Below are positions 1-4,924 of a stretch of DNA of 9,456 nucleotides, in pieces. The DNA is from Sedimentisphaerales bacterium (lineage in GTDB: Bacteria > Planctomycetota > Phycisphaerae > Sedimentisphaerales > SM23-30). The notes beneath the pieces are model-generated. The model made no database searches. It saw nothing but the letters and a program-made list of their open reading frames with translations, and was not told the origin of the DNA. The stretch spans positions 1 to 9,456 of the forward strand of contig DAOVXR010000041.1 of assembly GCA_030636065.1 (NCBI GenBank), written 5' to 3'. Within the stretch, counting starts at the first letter, position 1, and each line of letters starts with the position of its first letter. The position numbers were made by a program, and so were the translations under genes.

Positions 1-1
1 A

Positions 2-892
2 GAAGAATATCTCGAAGGCAACACCCGAATAACCCGAACCACATTGAAAATCGGCGGCAGAACCATGACTTCCGTTACCCGCCGTGATCCCGATGTCGAT
101 ACCCTCTGGGTAACAGAACATCTGCTGAAAACAGAAGACGACTTAAAAGCGTATCTGCAATTGCCCGACGAATTCTTCGATGAGAATATCAACATAACCG
201 AACTGATCGAAGAAGACCGCCAACTCGGCGACAGAGGAATTGTGATGGTCGATACCGAAGACCCGATATGCGCTGCCGCCTCGCTTTTCAGTATGGAAAA
301 TTTTACCATCCTGGCGATGACCGAACAAAAACTGTTCCATCGTCTGCTGGAAATGTATGCCCGTCAGATTCACGCCCGCACCGAAAAAGTTGCCCGTGAA
401 TTCCCGGGCCATCTATGGCGCATCTACGGCCCGGAATATGCCGCCGAACCCTATCTGCCACCCCGACTTTTCGATGAATATGTAGTCCGCTACACCGGGC
501 CTATGGTAAAAATGATCAAGAAGTACGGCGGCTTTGCCCGAATACACTGCCACGGGAAAATTCGCAATGTACTCGATCATATTATTAAAATGGGCGCCGA
601 CGCGATAGACCCCATCGAGCCACCTCCATTCGGCGATGTGGAACTTGATTTTGTCCGCAAAGAATACGGCAAAAACATGGTACTTTTCGGCAACCTGGAA
701 ATTTGCGATATTGAAAACACCGAACCCGACGAATTTGAAAAAATCGTGCAAAAATCCCTAAAAGACGGCACGGTTGGGCAGGGCCGTGGCTTCGTACTAA
801 TGCCCTCGGCAAGTCCGTTCGGCCGGAAAATATCGGATAAAGCATTGAAAAATTATGAAACGATAGTCCGCAAAGTGAACGAATTCAAATAA
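2..892 (+). CDS. Uroporphyrinogen decarboxylase (URO-D) superfamily protein, 5' truncated by window edge
   Basis: The reading frame is open from base 2 to the TAA at 890-892 (296 residues visible), so the start lies outside the window; the in-frame TTG at 44 and ATG at 65 are internal. The sequence reads as a divergent URO-D superfamily protein of the type multiplied in Planctomycetota, Verrucomicrobia and Lentisphaerae. Near the start is the VTRRDPDVDTLWVTEHLLK segment. A His-Cys-His-Gly motif sits at 545-556, then DPIEPPPFGDVEL, LFGNLEI and a C-terminal GRGFVLMPSASPFG strand-loop. Members include haem-pathway decarboxylases and corrinoid-dependent methyltransferases. The His-x-Cys arrangement at the metal site of the MtaA/MtbA methyltransferases may correspond to HCH here, but the usual second Cys in the C-terminal part is absent (PSASP). 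Substrate is unknown. A true haem-pathway HemE is unlikely. Its GC content and codon use resemble the right-hand genes, not the orphan operon. Confidence 0.85.
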   Translation, partial: EEYLEGNTRITRTTLKIGGRTMTSVTRRDPDVDTLWVTEHLLKTEDDLKAYLQLPDEFFDENINITELIEEDRQLGDRGIVMVDTEDPICAAASLFSMENFTILAMTEQKLFHRLLEMYARQIHARTEKVAREFPGHLWRIYGPEYAAEPYLPPRLFDEYVVRYTGPMVKMIKKYGGFARIHCHGKIRNVLDHIIKMGADAIDPIEPPPFGDVELDFVRKEYGKNMVLFGNLEICDIENTEPDEFEKIVQKSLKDGTVGQGRGFVLMPSASPFGRKISDKALKNYETIVRKVNEFK

Positions 893-935
893 CCCAGCCA
901 AAATAATTGGCTTTCATTCAATAAAGTTGTTTAAG

Positions 936-965
936 AAAAAAAGACAGTCAGCCGCAGGCTGACTG
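936..965 (-). terminator. Intrinsic terminator, minus-strand direction
   Basis: CAGTCAGCC (945-953) and GGCTGACTG (957-965) form a perfect 9-bp GC-rich stem with a 3-nt loop. On the minus strand it is followed by TC and seven consecutive Ts (942-936). On the plus strand the hairpin is followed only by GAGTTT, so it is a poor terminator for the URO-D gene except perhaps through its stem. The orientation calls for a minus-strand transcript arriving from above position 965; the candidate small RNA supplies one. Confidence 0.65.
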
Positions 966-1104
966 GAGTTTATCGCATTGTGGCAACCGGCATAATCATC
1001 GTAGATAGTGGATTATACCAGTAATATGCCGGAGGCCATAAAGCGTTAAACTCCAAGGTTTTGCTTGCAAAACCTTGAAAGTTGGCCTCGTGGGTTTTTC
1101 AAGA
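936..1104 (-). ncRNA. Candidate small structured RNA, about 169 nt, unknown family
   Basis: Read on the minus strand, the segment has every part of a small-RNA gene. A -35/-10 pair (separate entry) predicts a start near 1104. A perfect 10-bp hairpin AAGGTTTTGC/GCAAAACCTT follows (1076-1067 with 1064-1055). Next is a roughly 90-nt interrupted stem closed by GGAGTTTAACGC with GCGATAAACTCC (1054-1043 with 976-965, one mismatch), continued by GGC/GCC and by an 8-bp TATGCCGG/CCGGCATA helix (1032-1025 with 994-987). It ends in a 9-bp terminator hairpin and seven Us. A second pairing, GAGGCCA (1089-1083) with TGGCCTC (1038-1032), crosses the long stem, so it would form a pseudoknot or an alternative fold. 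I do not see the SRP GGAAGCAGC core, tmRNA or RNase P signatures. Size recalls 6S RNA, but the two ends do not pair as 6S ends do. Its 3' end lies 43 bp from the convergent URO-D stop codon. Transcription is inferred. Confidence 0.5.
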
Positions 1105-1110
1105 TAGACC

Positions 1111-1138
1111 CTTATAAAACAAATAGTTACAATGTTAA
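1111..1138 (-). promoter_or_regulatory. Candidate sigma70-type promoter for the small RNA
   Basis: On the minus strand TTAACA (1138-1133, five of six matches to TTGACA) and TATAAG (1116-1111, five of six to TATAAT) are separated by 16 bp. The predicted start, about 7 nt beyond the -10, is near 1104, just upstream of the structured segment. The surrounding DNA is AT-rich, so a chance match is possible, but position and orientation agree with the terminator. Confidence 0.4.
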
Positions 1139-1223
1139 GTTCTTGAAAACGCGTATAAAAAACAAAGAATTACAAGATTGTATTACGAATAAAATGATTG
1201 TATTCTTTAGTGTATTTGGTGTG

Positions 1224-1264
1224 GTTCGTGGTTAGCAAACGAACATTTTATTAAAATTGCTAAC
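1224..1264. other. Potential H-type pseudoknot
   Basis: GTTCGT (1224-1229) can pair with ACGAAC (1239-1244). The loop between them contains GTTAGCAA (1231-1238), which is perfectly complementary to TTGCTAAC (1257-1264). Loop lengths are 1 nt, 0 nt and 12 nt, and the last is purely A/T. This is the geometry of a compact H-type pseudoknot with 6-bp and 8-bp helices. The same bases could instead form a simple 8-bp hairpin with an 18-nt loop. It does not match the conserved bases of preQ1 or SAM-II riboswitches that I can recall, and no gene start follows within 490 bp. Confidence 0.35.
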
Positions 1265-1279
1265 GCGATCAACCCCAAA

Positions 1280-1308
1280 TGGCGAGCATGGCCCGGGCTA
1301 CGTGTGCT
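1280..1308 (+). repeat. Dispersed GC-rich intergenic repeat, copy 1
   Basis: TGGCGAGCATGGCCCGGGCTAC followed by GTGTGCT. It recurs at 1460-1481 with one difference in the 22-bp core (A for G at the sixth base). The core contains the palindrome GGCCCGGGC-like centre (CCCGGG). Repeats of this look are familiar in GC-richer environmental genomes, but I cannot name a family. Confidence 0.6.
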
Positions 1309-1459
1309 AAAGAATGTTATTGACACGAAGGATGTCTGGGGTTAGTTGTCAGTGGATGGAAACGGGTCAGACAACAAACAGGAATTGAAACGAATAGGAT
1401 AAACCGGGGCTCCTGGAAACAATAAGACCAAAAAGGTGTCCGACCTTTAATTATTCAAG

Positions 1460-1517
1460 TGGCGGGCATGGCCCGGGCTACTTTTTGTCCGGGCTACGTC
1501 TGCTGAGACACGGAGAA
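1460..1517 (+). repeat. Dispersed GC-rich intergenic repeat, copy 2 with internal partial duplication
   Basis: The core TGGCGGGCATGGCCCGGGCTAC lies at 1460-1481. It is followed by TTTTTG and then a second, partial TCCGGGCTAC (1488-1497) that continues CGTCTGCTGAG, corresponding to the CGTGTGCTAAA tail of copy 1. The copy therefore appears to have its core-tail junction duplicated or interrupted by about 16 bp. Confidence 0.55.
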
Positions 1518-1544
1518 GAAAAAGAAAGAGGATTTAGCCCAAGA

Positions 1545-1564
1545 GGTGGGTTACGATCCCACCC
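1545..1564 (+). repeat. Short palindromic repeat (GTGGGTTA-N4-CCCACCC type), copy A
   Basis: GGTGGG and CCCACC flank TTACGAT. From 1546 the sequence GTGGGTTA-CGAT-CCCACCC matches copy B at 4777-4795 (GTGGGTTA-AGAA-CCCACCC) in every position outside the 4-nt centre, with the same orientation and a similar A/T-rich tail ending in AAG. The two copies lie on either side of the orphan operon. Confidence 0.5.
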
Positions 1565-1685
1565 ATAAGACTGACGCCTTGTCATGTTATATCATATTGC
1601 AAAATAGAGACTTAGGGTTTTTAATGCCATTCGTGCCGGATGCCTTTAATTTTCCTCTTTGAGGTGCTAAACGTTATATTTTGAT

Positions 1686-1714
1686 TTGACGAATTTGAAA
1701 ACTTTGGGTAGTCT
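1686..1714 (+). promoter_or_regulatory. Candidate promoter of the orphan three-gene operon
   Basis: TTGACG (1686-1691, five of six matches) is followed after 17 bp by TAGTCT (1709-1714), which keeps the T, A and final T of the -10 consensus. The predicted start near 1721 gives a leader of about 35 nt that includes a GAGGA ribosome site. The -10 is weak, so the call is tentative. Confidence 0.35.
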
Positions 1715-1755
1715 ATCAGGATTAAAGAGCGAGCTGCGATAAGTTGAGGATACAA

Positions 1756-2496
1756 ATGGATGTACCTGATATATACAAACCCTGGCTTGAAAAGAGGATT
1801 TTAGAAAATCTTCGTAGGGATAATTGTATAAAATCCGAAATTAGTGACGATTTTTTTAAGCGCCTGGCAGACAAGGGAAATCCATGCAGACCCGAGGATG
1901 CCAAAAACGTAGCTATTGATATAGTTAAGACTGATCCTGATAGGTTTTTATGCCAAGGGGGAAGAATTCCCAGTGATTCGTTCAATACGCTTTTTCGATT
2001 AGAGCAAGTAACAAAATTAGAGGATCATCTTCCTTGGGAGCATCTACGCAAATTTGGCATAAAAGACAAAAAAACACTCAACCTTCAGGAGCTTCCTGAC
2101 GATGAATTAAGCATTATTGTGCATATGTATAAGGGGACACTGGACTTAGGCAGCAGGGACAGGGACAAACTTGATATTGTATGGATTACCGATAGCAAAA
2201 AAACTGAGCGAATTGGTTTAAAAGAATTGGTTGACAGGTTAGGATTAGTTAATCTGGAAAAGGAAAAACGCTGTCTTAAAATTGTGTATAAACGGGATAA
2301 AGCGGAAAAAAACTTGCATTTACCGCGTTCTTTTGATGGTATAGCCAATAATCAATTTGAGGTTGTTGAGGATTGTAATGCAGATGCGGGAAAGACAGTA
2401 CCGTTAAATCTGATGCGCGAACAAGGTTTGCCGGAAGCCGTACATAGAGGGTGTAAGGTAGAGCCGGAAATATTTGAAGTGGAGCCAATAGAATGA
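1756..2496 (+). CDS. Hypothetical protein, first gene of orphan operon
   Basis: I do not recognise this 246-residue protein. The ATG at 1756 is preferred over the upstream in-frame TTG at 1744 because GAGGA (1746-1750) lies 5 nt ahead of it. It looks soluble, with no signal peptide or membrane segment. The N-terminal 100 residues are mostly charged, helix-forming sequence (DIYKPWLEKRILENLRRD). The middle has alternating hydrophobic stretches (LSIIVHMYKGTLDL, KLDIVWITDSKK, RCLKIVYKRD) suggesting a small beta-containing domain. The C-terminus, from about residue 205, is acidic, ending VEPEIFEVEPIE. ADAGKT at 209-214 is not a P-loop, as it lacks the leading glycine and preceding strand. Its stop codon overlaps the start of the next gene (ATGA), implying translational coupling. 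The DNA is AT-rich: 35% GC at 2161-2220, against about 72% at 7741-7800 within ruvB. Real coding status is likely; function is unknown. Confidence 0.75.
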   Translation: MDVPDIYKPWLEKRILENLRRDNCIKSEISDDFFKRLADKGNPCRPEDAKNVAIDIVKTDPDRFLCQGGRIPSDSFNTLFRLEQVTKLEDHLPWEHLRKFGIKDKKTLNLQELPDDELSIIVHMYKGTLDLGSRDRDKLDIVWITDSKKTERIGLKELVDRLGLVNLEKEKRCLKIVYKRDKAEKNLHLPRSFDGIANNQFEVVEDCNADAGKTVPLNLMREQGLPEAVHRGCKVEPEIFEVEPIE

Positions 2497-3566
2497 TTTC
2501 AGTCGAACGAGCATTGAATTCTATCCATGGGAAAAGTGCAGAAGAGGTGCGTAAATTTGCTCGTAACCGAATTTCAGGTACAGATATAGCATCCTTTGGA
2601 AGTGGACACTCAACCGAGCCCAGCGAAGACGTAGTAATTCAACTACTTAGAAATCCCGAACTTGACGCAGAAAAAAGGAAAGCGGTAGTAGAAGGATGGA
2701 TGGATGTATATCGAGAAGCAAGAAAATGGTTGCTAGATGACCCTGATTACGTTGAGGACATTAAAAAGTGGAAAGATGTAGTTGTAAATCTATGTAGAGT
2801 TATTGATATTGCCGAACCGCCTGAATTTAAAAAATATGTAAAGCGACTCATAACCGAGCTACTTGACGAAGAATCCTGCCCGGGAGAACTACTGGGTGCC
2901 GCGGTAAAAGCATATATGGCATACGCGCAGGACGAGAAAGACATCAGGTTCTGGAAGGATGAAATTCTGACAAATAAAGATGTTGCGGCCTATGGTTTCA
3001 ATGCTTTACTTGATATTGATATTCAAAGTCCTGACATTGCTCCTGAAGATAAACCTAAAATTGAAAAATATCTTTGTGATTTATGGCGGTTACAGGTGGA
3101 AGAGAATTGGCCGGTAAATACAGCGTTTCTGATGCGCCGGGCGGCCAGATTAAGAGATGAAACTGCTTTAATATACAGGGTACTTCTGATATTGAAAAAC
3201 GAAGAATCTTCTTTGTGGGAAAAAATTGAGAAAGAGCTAAAGCAACCTTGGAGCCAACAATGGTTAGAAAAATTAGTGGAGTTTGAATCACCACCACATC
3301 AAGAAATTCACAAAAGAAATATAGAGAAAGATAATATAAGTGTACGTAAGGCCGATTCTGTGTTGGAGATGAACGTCGAAGATTTTGGTATTGCTCTTGA
3401 TGGTTATATTTATGGTAGAGTTAACTTTCGAATGCCTCCGATAAATATGGATTACACGGATATTATAAAAAAACATCTTGGGCGACAGGAAGCAAAAAAA
3501 AGGATTAAACTTGTAAGTTTCAAAAACGCATTTGAGGAGGTTGAGCATGTCTCAAACTTTGGATAA
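2493..3566 (+). CDS. Hypothetical helical protein, second gene of orphan operon
   Basis: A 357-residue protein I cannot assign. The ATG at 2493 overlaps the previous stop by 4 bp (ATGA), so its translation probably depends on re-initiation; no strong ribosome site is seen. Residues about 1-270 look almost entirely alpha-helical, with repeated amphipathic stretches (DAEKRKAVVEGWMDVYREAR, EFKKYVKRLITELLDEES, ELLGAAVKAYMAYAQDEKDI, ETALIYRVLLILKNEESSLW). This is reminiscent of a HEAT-like or other solenoid scaffold rather than an enzyme. From about 290 the character changes to a mixed segment with DFGIALDGYIYGRVNFRMPP. No signal peptide, membrane helix or catalytic motif is visible. The gene ends 20 bp inside the third gene, which supports a single functional unit. 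The HEAT-like suggestion is from pattern only. Confidence 0.75.
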   Translation: MISVERALNSIHGKSAEEVRKFARNRISGTDIASFGSGHSTEPSEDVVIQLLRNPELDAEKRKAVVEGWMDVYREARKWLLDDPDYVEDIKKWKDVVVNLCRVIDIAEPPEFKKYVKRLITELLDEESCPGELLGAAVKAYMAYAQDEKDIRFWKDEILTNKDVAAYGFNALLDIDIQSPDIAPEDKPKIEKYLCDLWRLQVEENWPVNTAFLMRRAARLRDETALIYRVLLILKNEESSLWEKIEKELKQPWSQQWLEKLVEFESPPHQEIHKRNIEKDNISVRKADSVLEMNVEDFGIALDGYIYGRVNFRMPPINMDYTDIIKKHLGRQEAKKRIKLVSFKNAFEEVEHVSNFG

Positions 3567-4287
3567 ATTAAGTACAGGCATAAAAGGTTTAGACGATGAC
3601 TTGCGGGAGTTGTTTGCCATATGTGAGGACAAAAAAAAGCTCAATACTATAAAACATGCTATTGCTAATAAGGATATCTCAAGTGAAGAATTTTCAAAAG
3701 TTGTCCCTAAAGTTTTGATAAACCTTTCGTTTTTTTTACTTGGCCCTCAATCCATAGTTCTTTTAGAGCAAATTAACGAAGCTGCTGTTGGTTTAGTTCA
3801 AGAAGCCAAATCGCTTATTGAAAACCATTTTGCCAATTTATTTGAGAATAAAATTGCCAAATCACGGTTAATTCGTGAGAGTAAAGTGACAACAGAAGAA
3901 CAGGAGCCTGTCGAATCTATTGCTGATGAGAGAATTCAGGGTATTGAATATTATTTGATGTGGGAGGATGATCCACCAGAGCTTACGCCAGCAGCTTGCA
4001 TAGCTTTTAAAAACCGAAAAAAGAAAATTCTGTTAAAGACAAGATTAGAGTGGGAAGACCTTGGCTTCCTTTTGAAAACTCTATCAGACATCTTTGTTGA
4101 GTTGCTTGAAAAAGGAAAATCACTTGCTGAATTGGGACAACTTGATCTGTCTGATTCCGAAAAAGTTTTAAAGAATATTGAAGAAACTTCAGTAAATCTA
4201 CAGCAGATGAAAGAGATTATGCCTATATACAAAGCAAAGACTGAAACTGATAACAACCAGCAATCAGTAGAAGATTCATCGAATTGA
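3547..4287 (+). CDS. Hypothetical helical protein, third gene of orphan operon
   Basis: A 246-residue protein without a recognisable family. The ATG at 3547 follows a strong ribosome site (GAGGAGG, 3534-3540) at 6 nt spacing; the TTG at 3532 is part of that site and is not the start. It overlaps the second gene by 20 bp. Residues 1-110 are helical. The stretch FSKVVPKVLINLSFFLLGPQ (49-68) continuing to about residue 85 is the most hydrophobic in the operon; it could be an amphipathic or peripheral membrane helix, but it is short and interrupted for a transmembrane span. A charged linker (residues 111-130) leads to a second half with YYLMWEDDPPELTP and a basic RKKKILLK segment. Further helices follow (LGFLLKTLSDIFVELLEKGK), then a polar tail ending in SVEDSSN. 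Last gene of the operon; no good plus-strand terminator follows. Confidence 0.75.
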   Translation: MSQTLDKLSTGIKGLDDDLRELFAICEDKKKLNTIKHAIANKDISSEEFSKVVPKVLINLSFFLLGPQSIVLLEQINEAAVGLVQEAKSLIENHFANLFENKIAKSRLIRESKVTTEEQEPVESIADERIQGIEYYLMWEDDPPELTPAACIAFKNRKKKILLKTRLEWEDLGFLLKTLSDIFVELLEKGKSLAELGQLDLSDSEKVLKNIEETSVNLQQMKEIMPIYKAKTETDNNQQSVEDSSN

Positions 4288-4314
4288 AAAAAACTATTGT
4301 TCTTGAGTAACAAT
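4287..4314 (-). terminator. Weak intrinsic terminator, minus-strand direction
   Basis: ATTGTT (4296-4301) and AACAAT (4309-4314) form a 6-bp AT-rich stem with a 7-nt loop. On the minus strand it is followed by AG and seven Ts (4293-4287). It lies directly after the HEPN remnant in the reading direction of that remnant, which would be its natural user. On the plus strand there is no T-tract after the hairpin. Confidence 0.35.
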
Positions 4315-4328
4315 TCTAACTATATCAG

Positions 4329-4550
4329 CTAAAAGCTTTCGATCTTTTCTTTACAGATTTTCTCTGTCACTTCGTGCAGTTTTTGGACCCATGTGGCGAG
4401 TTGCCCCAATTGTTCTTTTGTTATTTTGTAGTGGCGGTTGTAGCGGGCGTCGATATAGGCATAGTCCAGCAGATAAACGAGCATCTTTTCCTCCTCGGTC
4501 TCATCGGGAAAAATATCGTCGAAAGCAGCATCGGACCTATGAGTAGTCAA
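4329..4550 (-). pseudogene. Remnant of a HEPN-domain protein (C-terminal part only)
   Basis: About 65 residues on the minus strand (4522 down to TAG at 4331-4329) read as the C-terminal half of a small HEPN-domain protein. FPDETEEEK precedes AYIDARYNRHYKITKEQL, followed by a helix VQKLHEVTEKICKEKIESF. The YxDARYxxxYKIT block is characteristic of the stand-alone HEPN proteins often paired with minimal nucleotidyltransferases. The family is roughly twice this length. A stop codon lies immediately upstream of the only available TTG start, and no missing N-terminal half or nucleotidyltransferase is found further upstream, where repeats begin. The conserved R-x4-6-H RNase motif of active HEPN toxins is not identifiable in the piece left. 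It is best read as gene debris, possibly from a former toxin-antitoxin pair. A functional 73-residue protein is possible but unlikely. Confidence 0.6.
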
Positions 4551-4715
4551 TCAGCCTACGAAAGATTAAAGGGGTCAGACGCTCGGTGTTGACATTGGAT
4601 TTGGTTTGGCTATCGTGTGTTATGTGTGGTTGTGCCAAGGATAGAGCGGATCGCAAGAGGCAATATTGTTTATCCCTTTGGGCCGGCGTTAGAGTGGGGA
4701 GTGGGAGAAGAATTG

Positions 4716-4745
4716 AACATCGAACATTCAACATTCAACATTCAA
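4716..4745 (+). repeat. Heptamer tandem repeat (AACATTC)n
   Basis: Three perfect head-to-tail copies of AACATTC (4723-4743), preceded by a degenerate copy AACATCG (4716-4722) and followed by AA. GAATTGAACAT just upstream may be a further decayed unit. Such tracts often serve as size-variable spacers between genes; no function is implied. Confidence 0.7.
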
Positions 4746-4776
4746 TCTGCCTATGGCGGAAATTAATGAAAACCGC

Positions 4777-4795
4777 GTGGGTTAAGAACCCACCC
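4777..4795 (+). repeat. Short palindromic repeat (GTGGGTTA-N4-CCCACCC type), copy B
   Basis: GTGGGTT (4777-4783) and AACCCAC (4787-4793) form a perfect 7-bp stem with loop AAG; the next bases CCTACA are shared with the palindrome at 4855-4872. It matches copy A at 1546-1564 outside the central 4 nt. Read on the minus strand the stem is followed by GCGGTTTTC, so it could help end transcription from the helicase-nuclease operon. Confidence 0.55.
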
Positions 4796-4854
4796 TACAA
4801 GATCAATGACGAATAATAGGAAGCCGTCATCGCTGTGAACGGCTATAAGAAAAT

Positions 4855-4872
4855 GGTGCGATATATCGCACC
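4855..4872 (-). terminator. Perfect 18-bp palindrome, possible terminator of the nuclease-helicase operon
   Basis: GGTGCGATA and TATCGCACC are perfect inverted repeats with no spacer, giving a stem of about 7 bp with a 4-nt loop. It lies 52 bp beyond the nuclease stop codon in the direction of minus-strand transcription and is followed on that strand by ATTTTCTTAT, a modest T-rich tract. The flanking CCTACA is shared with copy B of the palindromic repeat, so this is probably a repeat family member put to use as a terminator. Confidence 0.45.
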
Positions 4873-4924
4873 CTACAGTGCTGTGCTTGGCCGGAACCTT
4901 ACTTTGTTATTGTTGCACTTCAGA

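Larger units (their letters stand above)
893..1755. other. Long structured non-coding interval
   Basis: This 860-bp interval between the URO-D gene and the orphan operon contains no convincing reading frame on either strand. It holds, left to right: a candidate minus-strand small RNA with its own terminator and promoter, a pair of 9-bp GATTGTATT direct repeats 20 bp apart (1176-1184 and 1196-1204), a potential pseudoknot, inverted repeats AACCCCA/TGGGGTT (1271-1277/1337-1343) and GTTGTC/GACAAC (1345-1350/1370-1375), a short stem AAAGGT/ACCTTT near 1432-1448, dispersed GC-rich repeats, a palindrome and a candidate promoter. The individual elements have their own entries where they can be supported. 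Confidence 0.7.
4551..4924. other. Repeat-rich spacer without genes
   Basis: No convincing coding sequence on either strand. It contains GGGGTCAGAC near 4571 (a fragment of a palindrome-like motif), an imperfect hairpin around 4635-4680 (CCAAGGATA against TATCCCTTTGG), the heptamer tandem repeat at 4716-4745, two related palindromes (4777-4795, 4855-4872), and a short AGCCGT/ACGGCT stem between them (4822-4827/4839-4844). Confidence 0.55.

Noticed and set aside
936..1104. The structured RNA as 6S, SRP, tmRNA or RNase P RNA.
   Set aside because: The SRP, tmRNA and RNase P signatures I can recall are absent, and its two ends do not pair as those of 6S RNA do.
1224..1270. GTTAGCAA/TTGCTAAC looked like integron attC core sites.
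   Set aside because: The bases do not satisfy the GTTRRRY/RYYYAAC core pattern, and there is no integrase or cassette array.
1361..1391. GGAATTGAAAC resembles the 3' end of many CRISPR repeats.
   Set aside because: Only one occurrence, with no regularly spaced copies and no cas genes in the window.
2380..2397. ADAGKT in the first orphan protein as a Walker A motif.
   Set aside because: The GxxxxGK(S/T) spacing, the preceding hydrophobic strand and a Walker B partner are all missing.
4374..4816. Open frames of 65-76 codons in the spacer (4374-4592 and 4586-4816 plus strand, 4537-4734 minus strand).
   Set aside because: They run through the HEPN remnant antisense or through repeats, have no ribosome sites and show no protein-like pattern.
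4777..4877. The paired palindromes as terminal inverted repeats of an insertion sequence.
   Set aside because: No transposase frame lies between or beside them, no target-site duplication is visible, and each is palindromic by itself.
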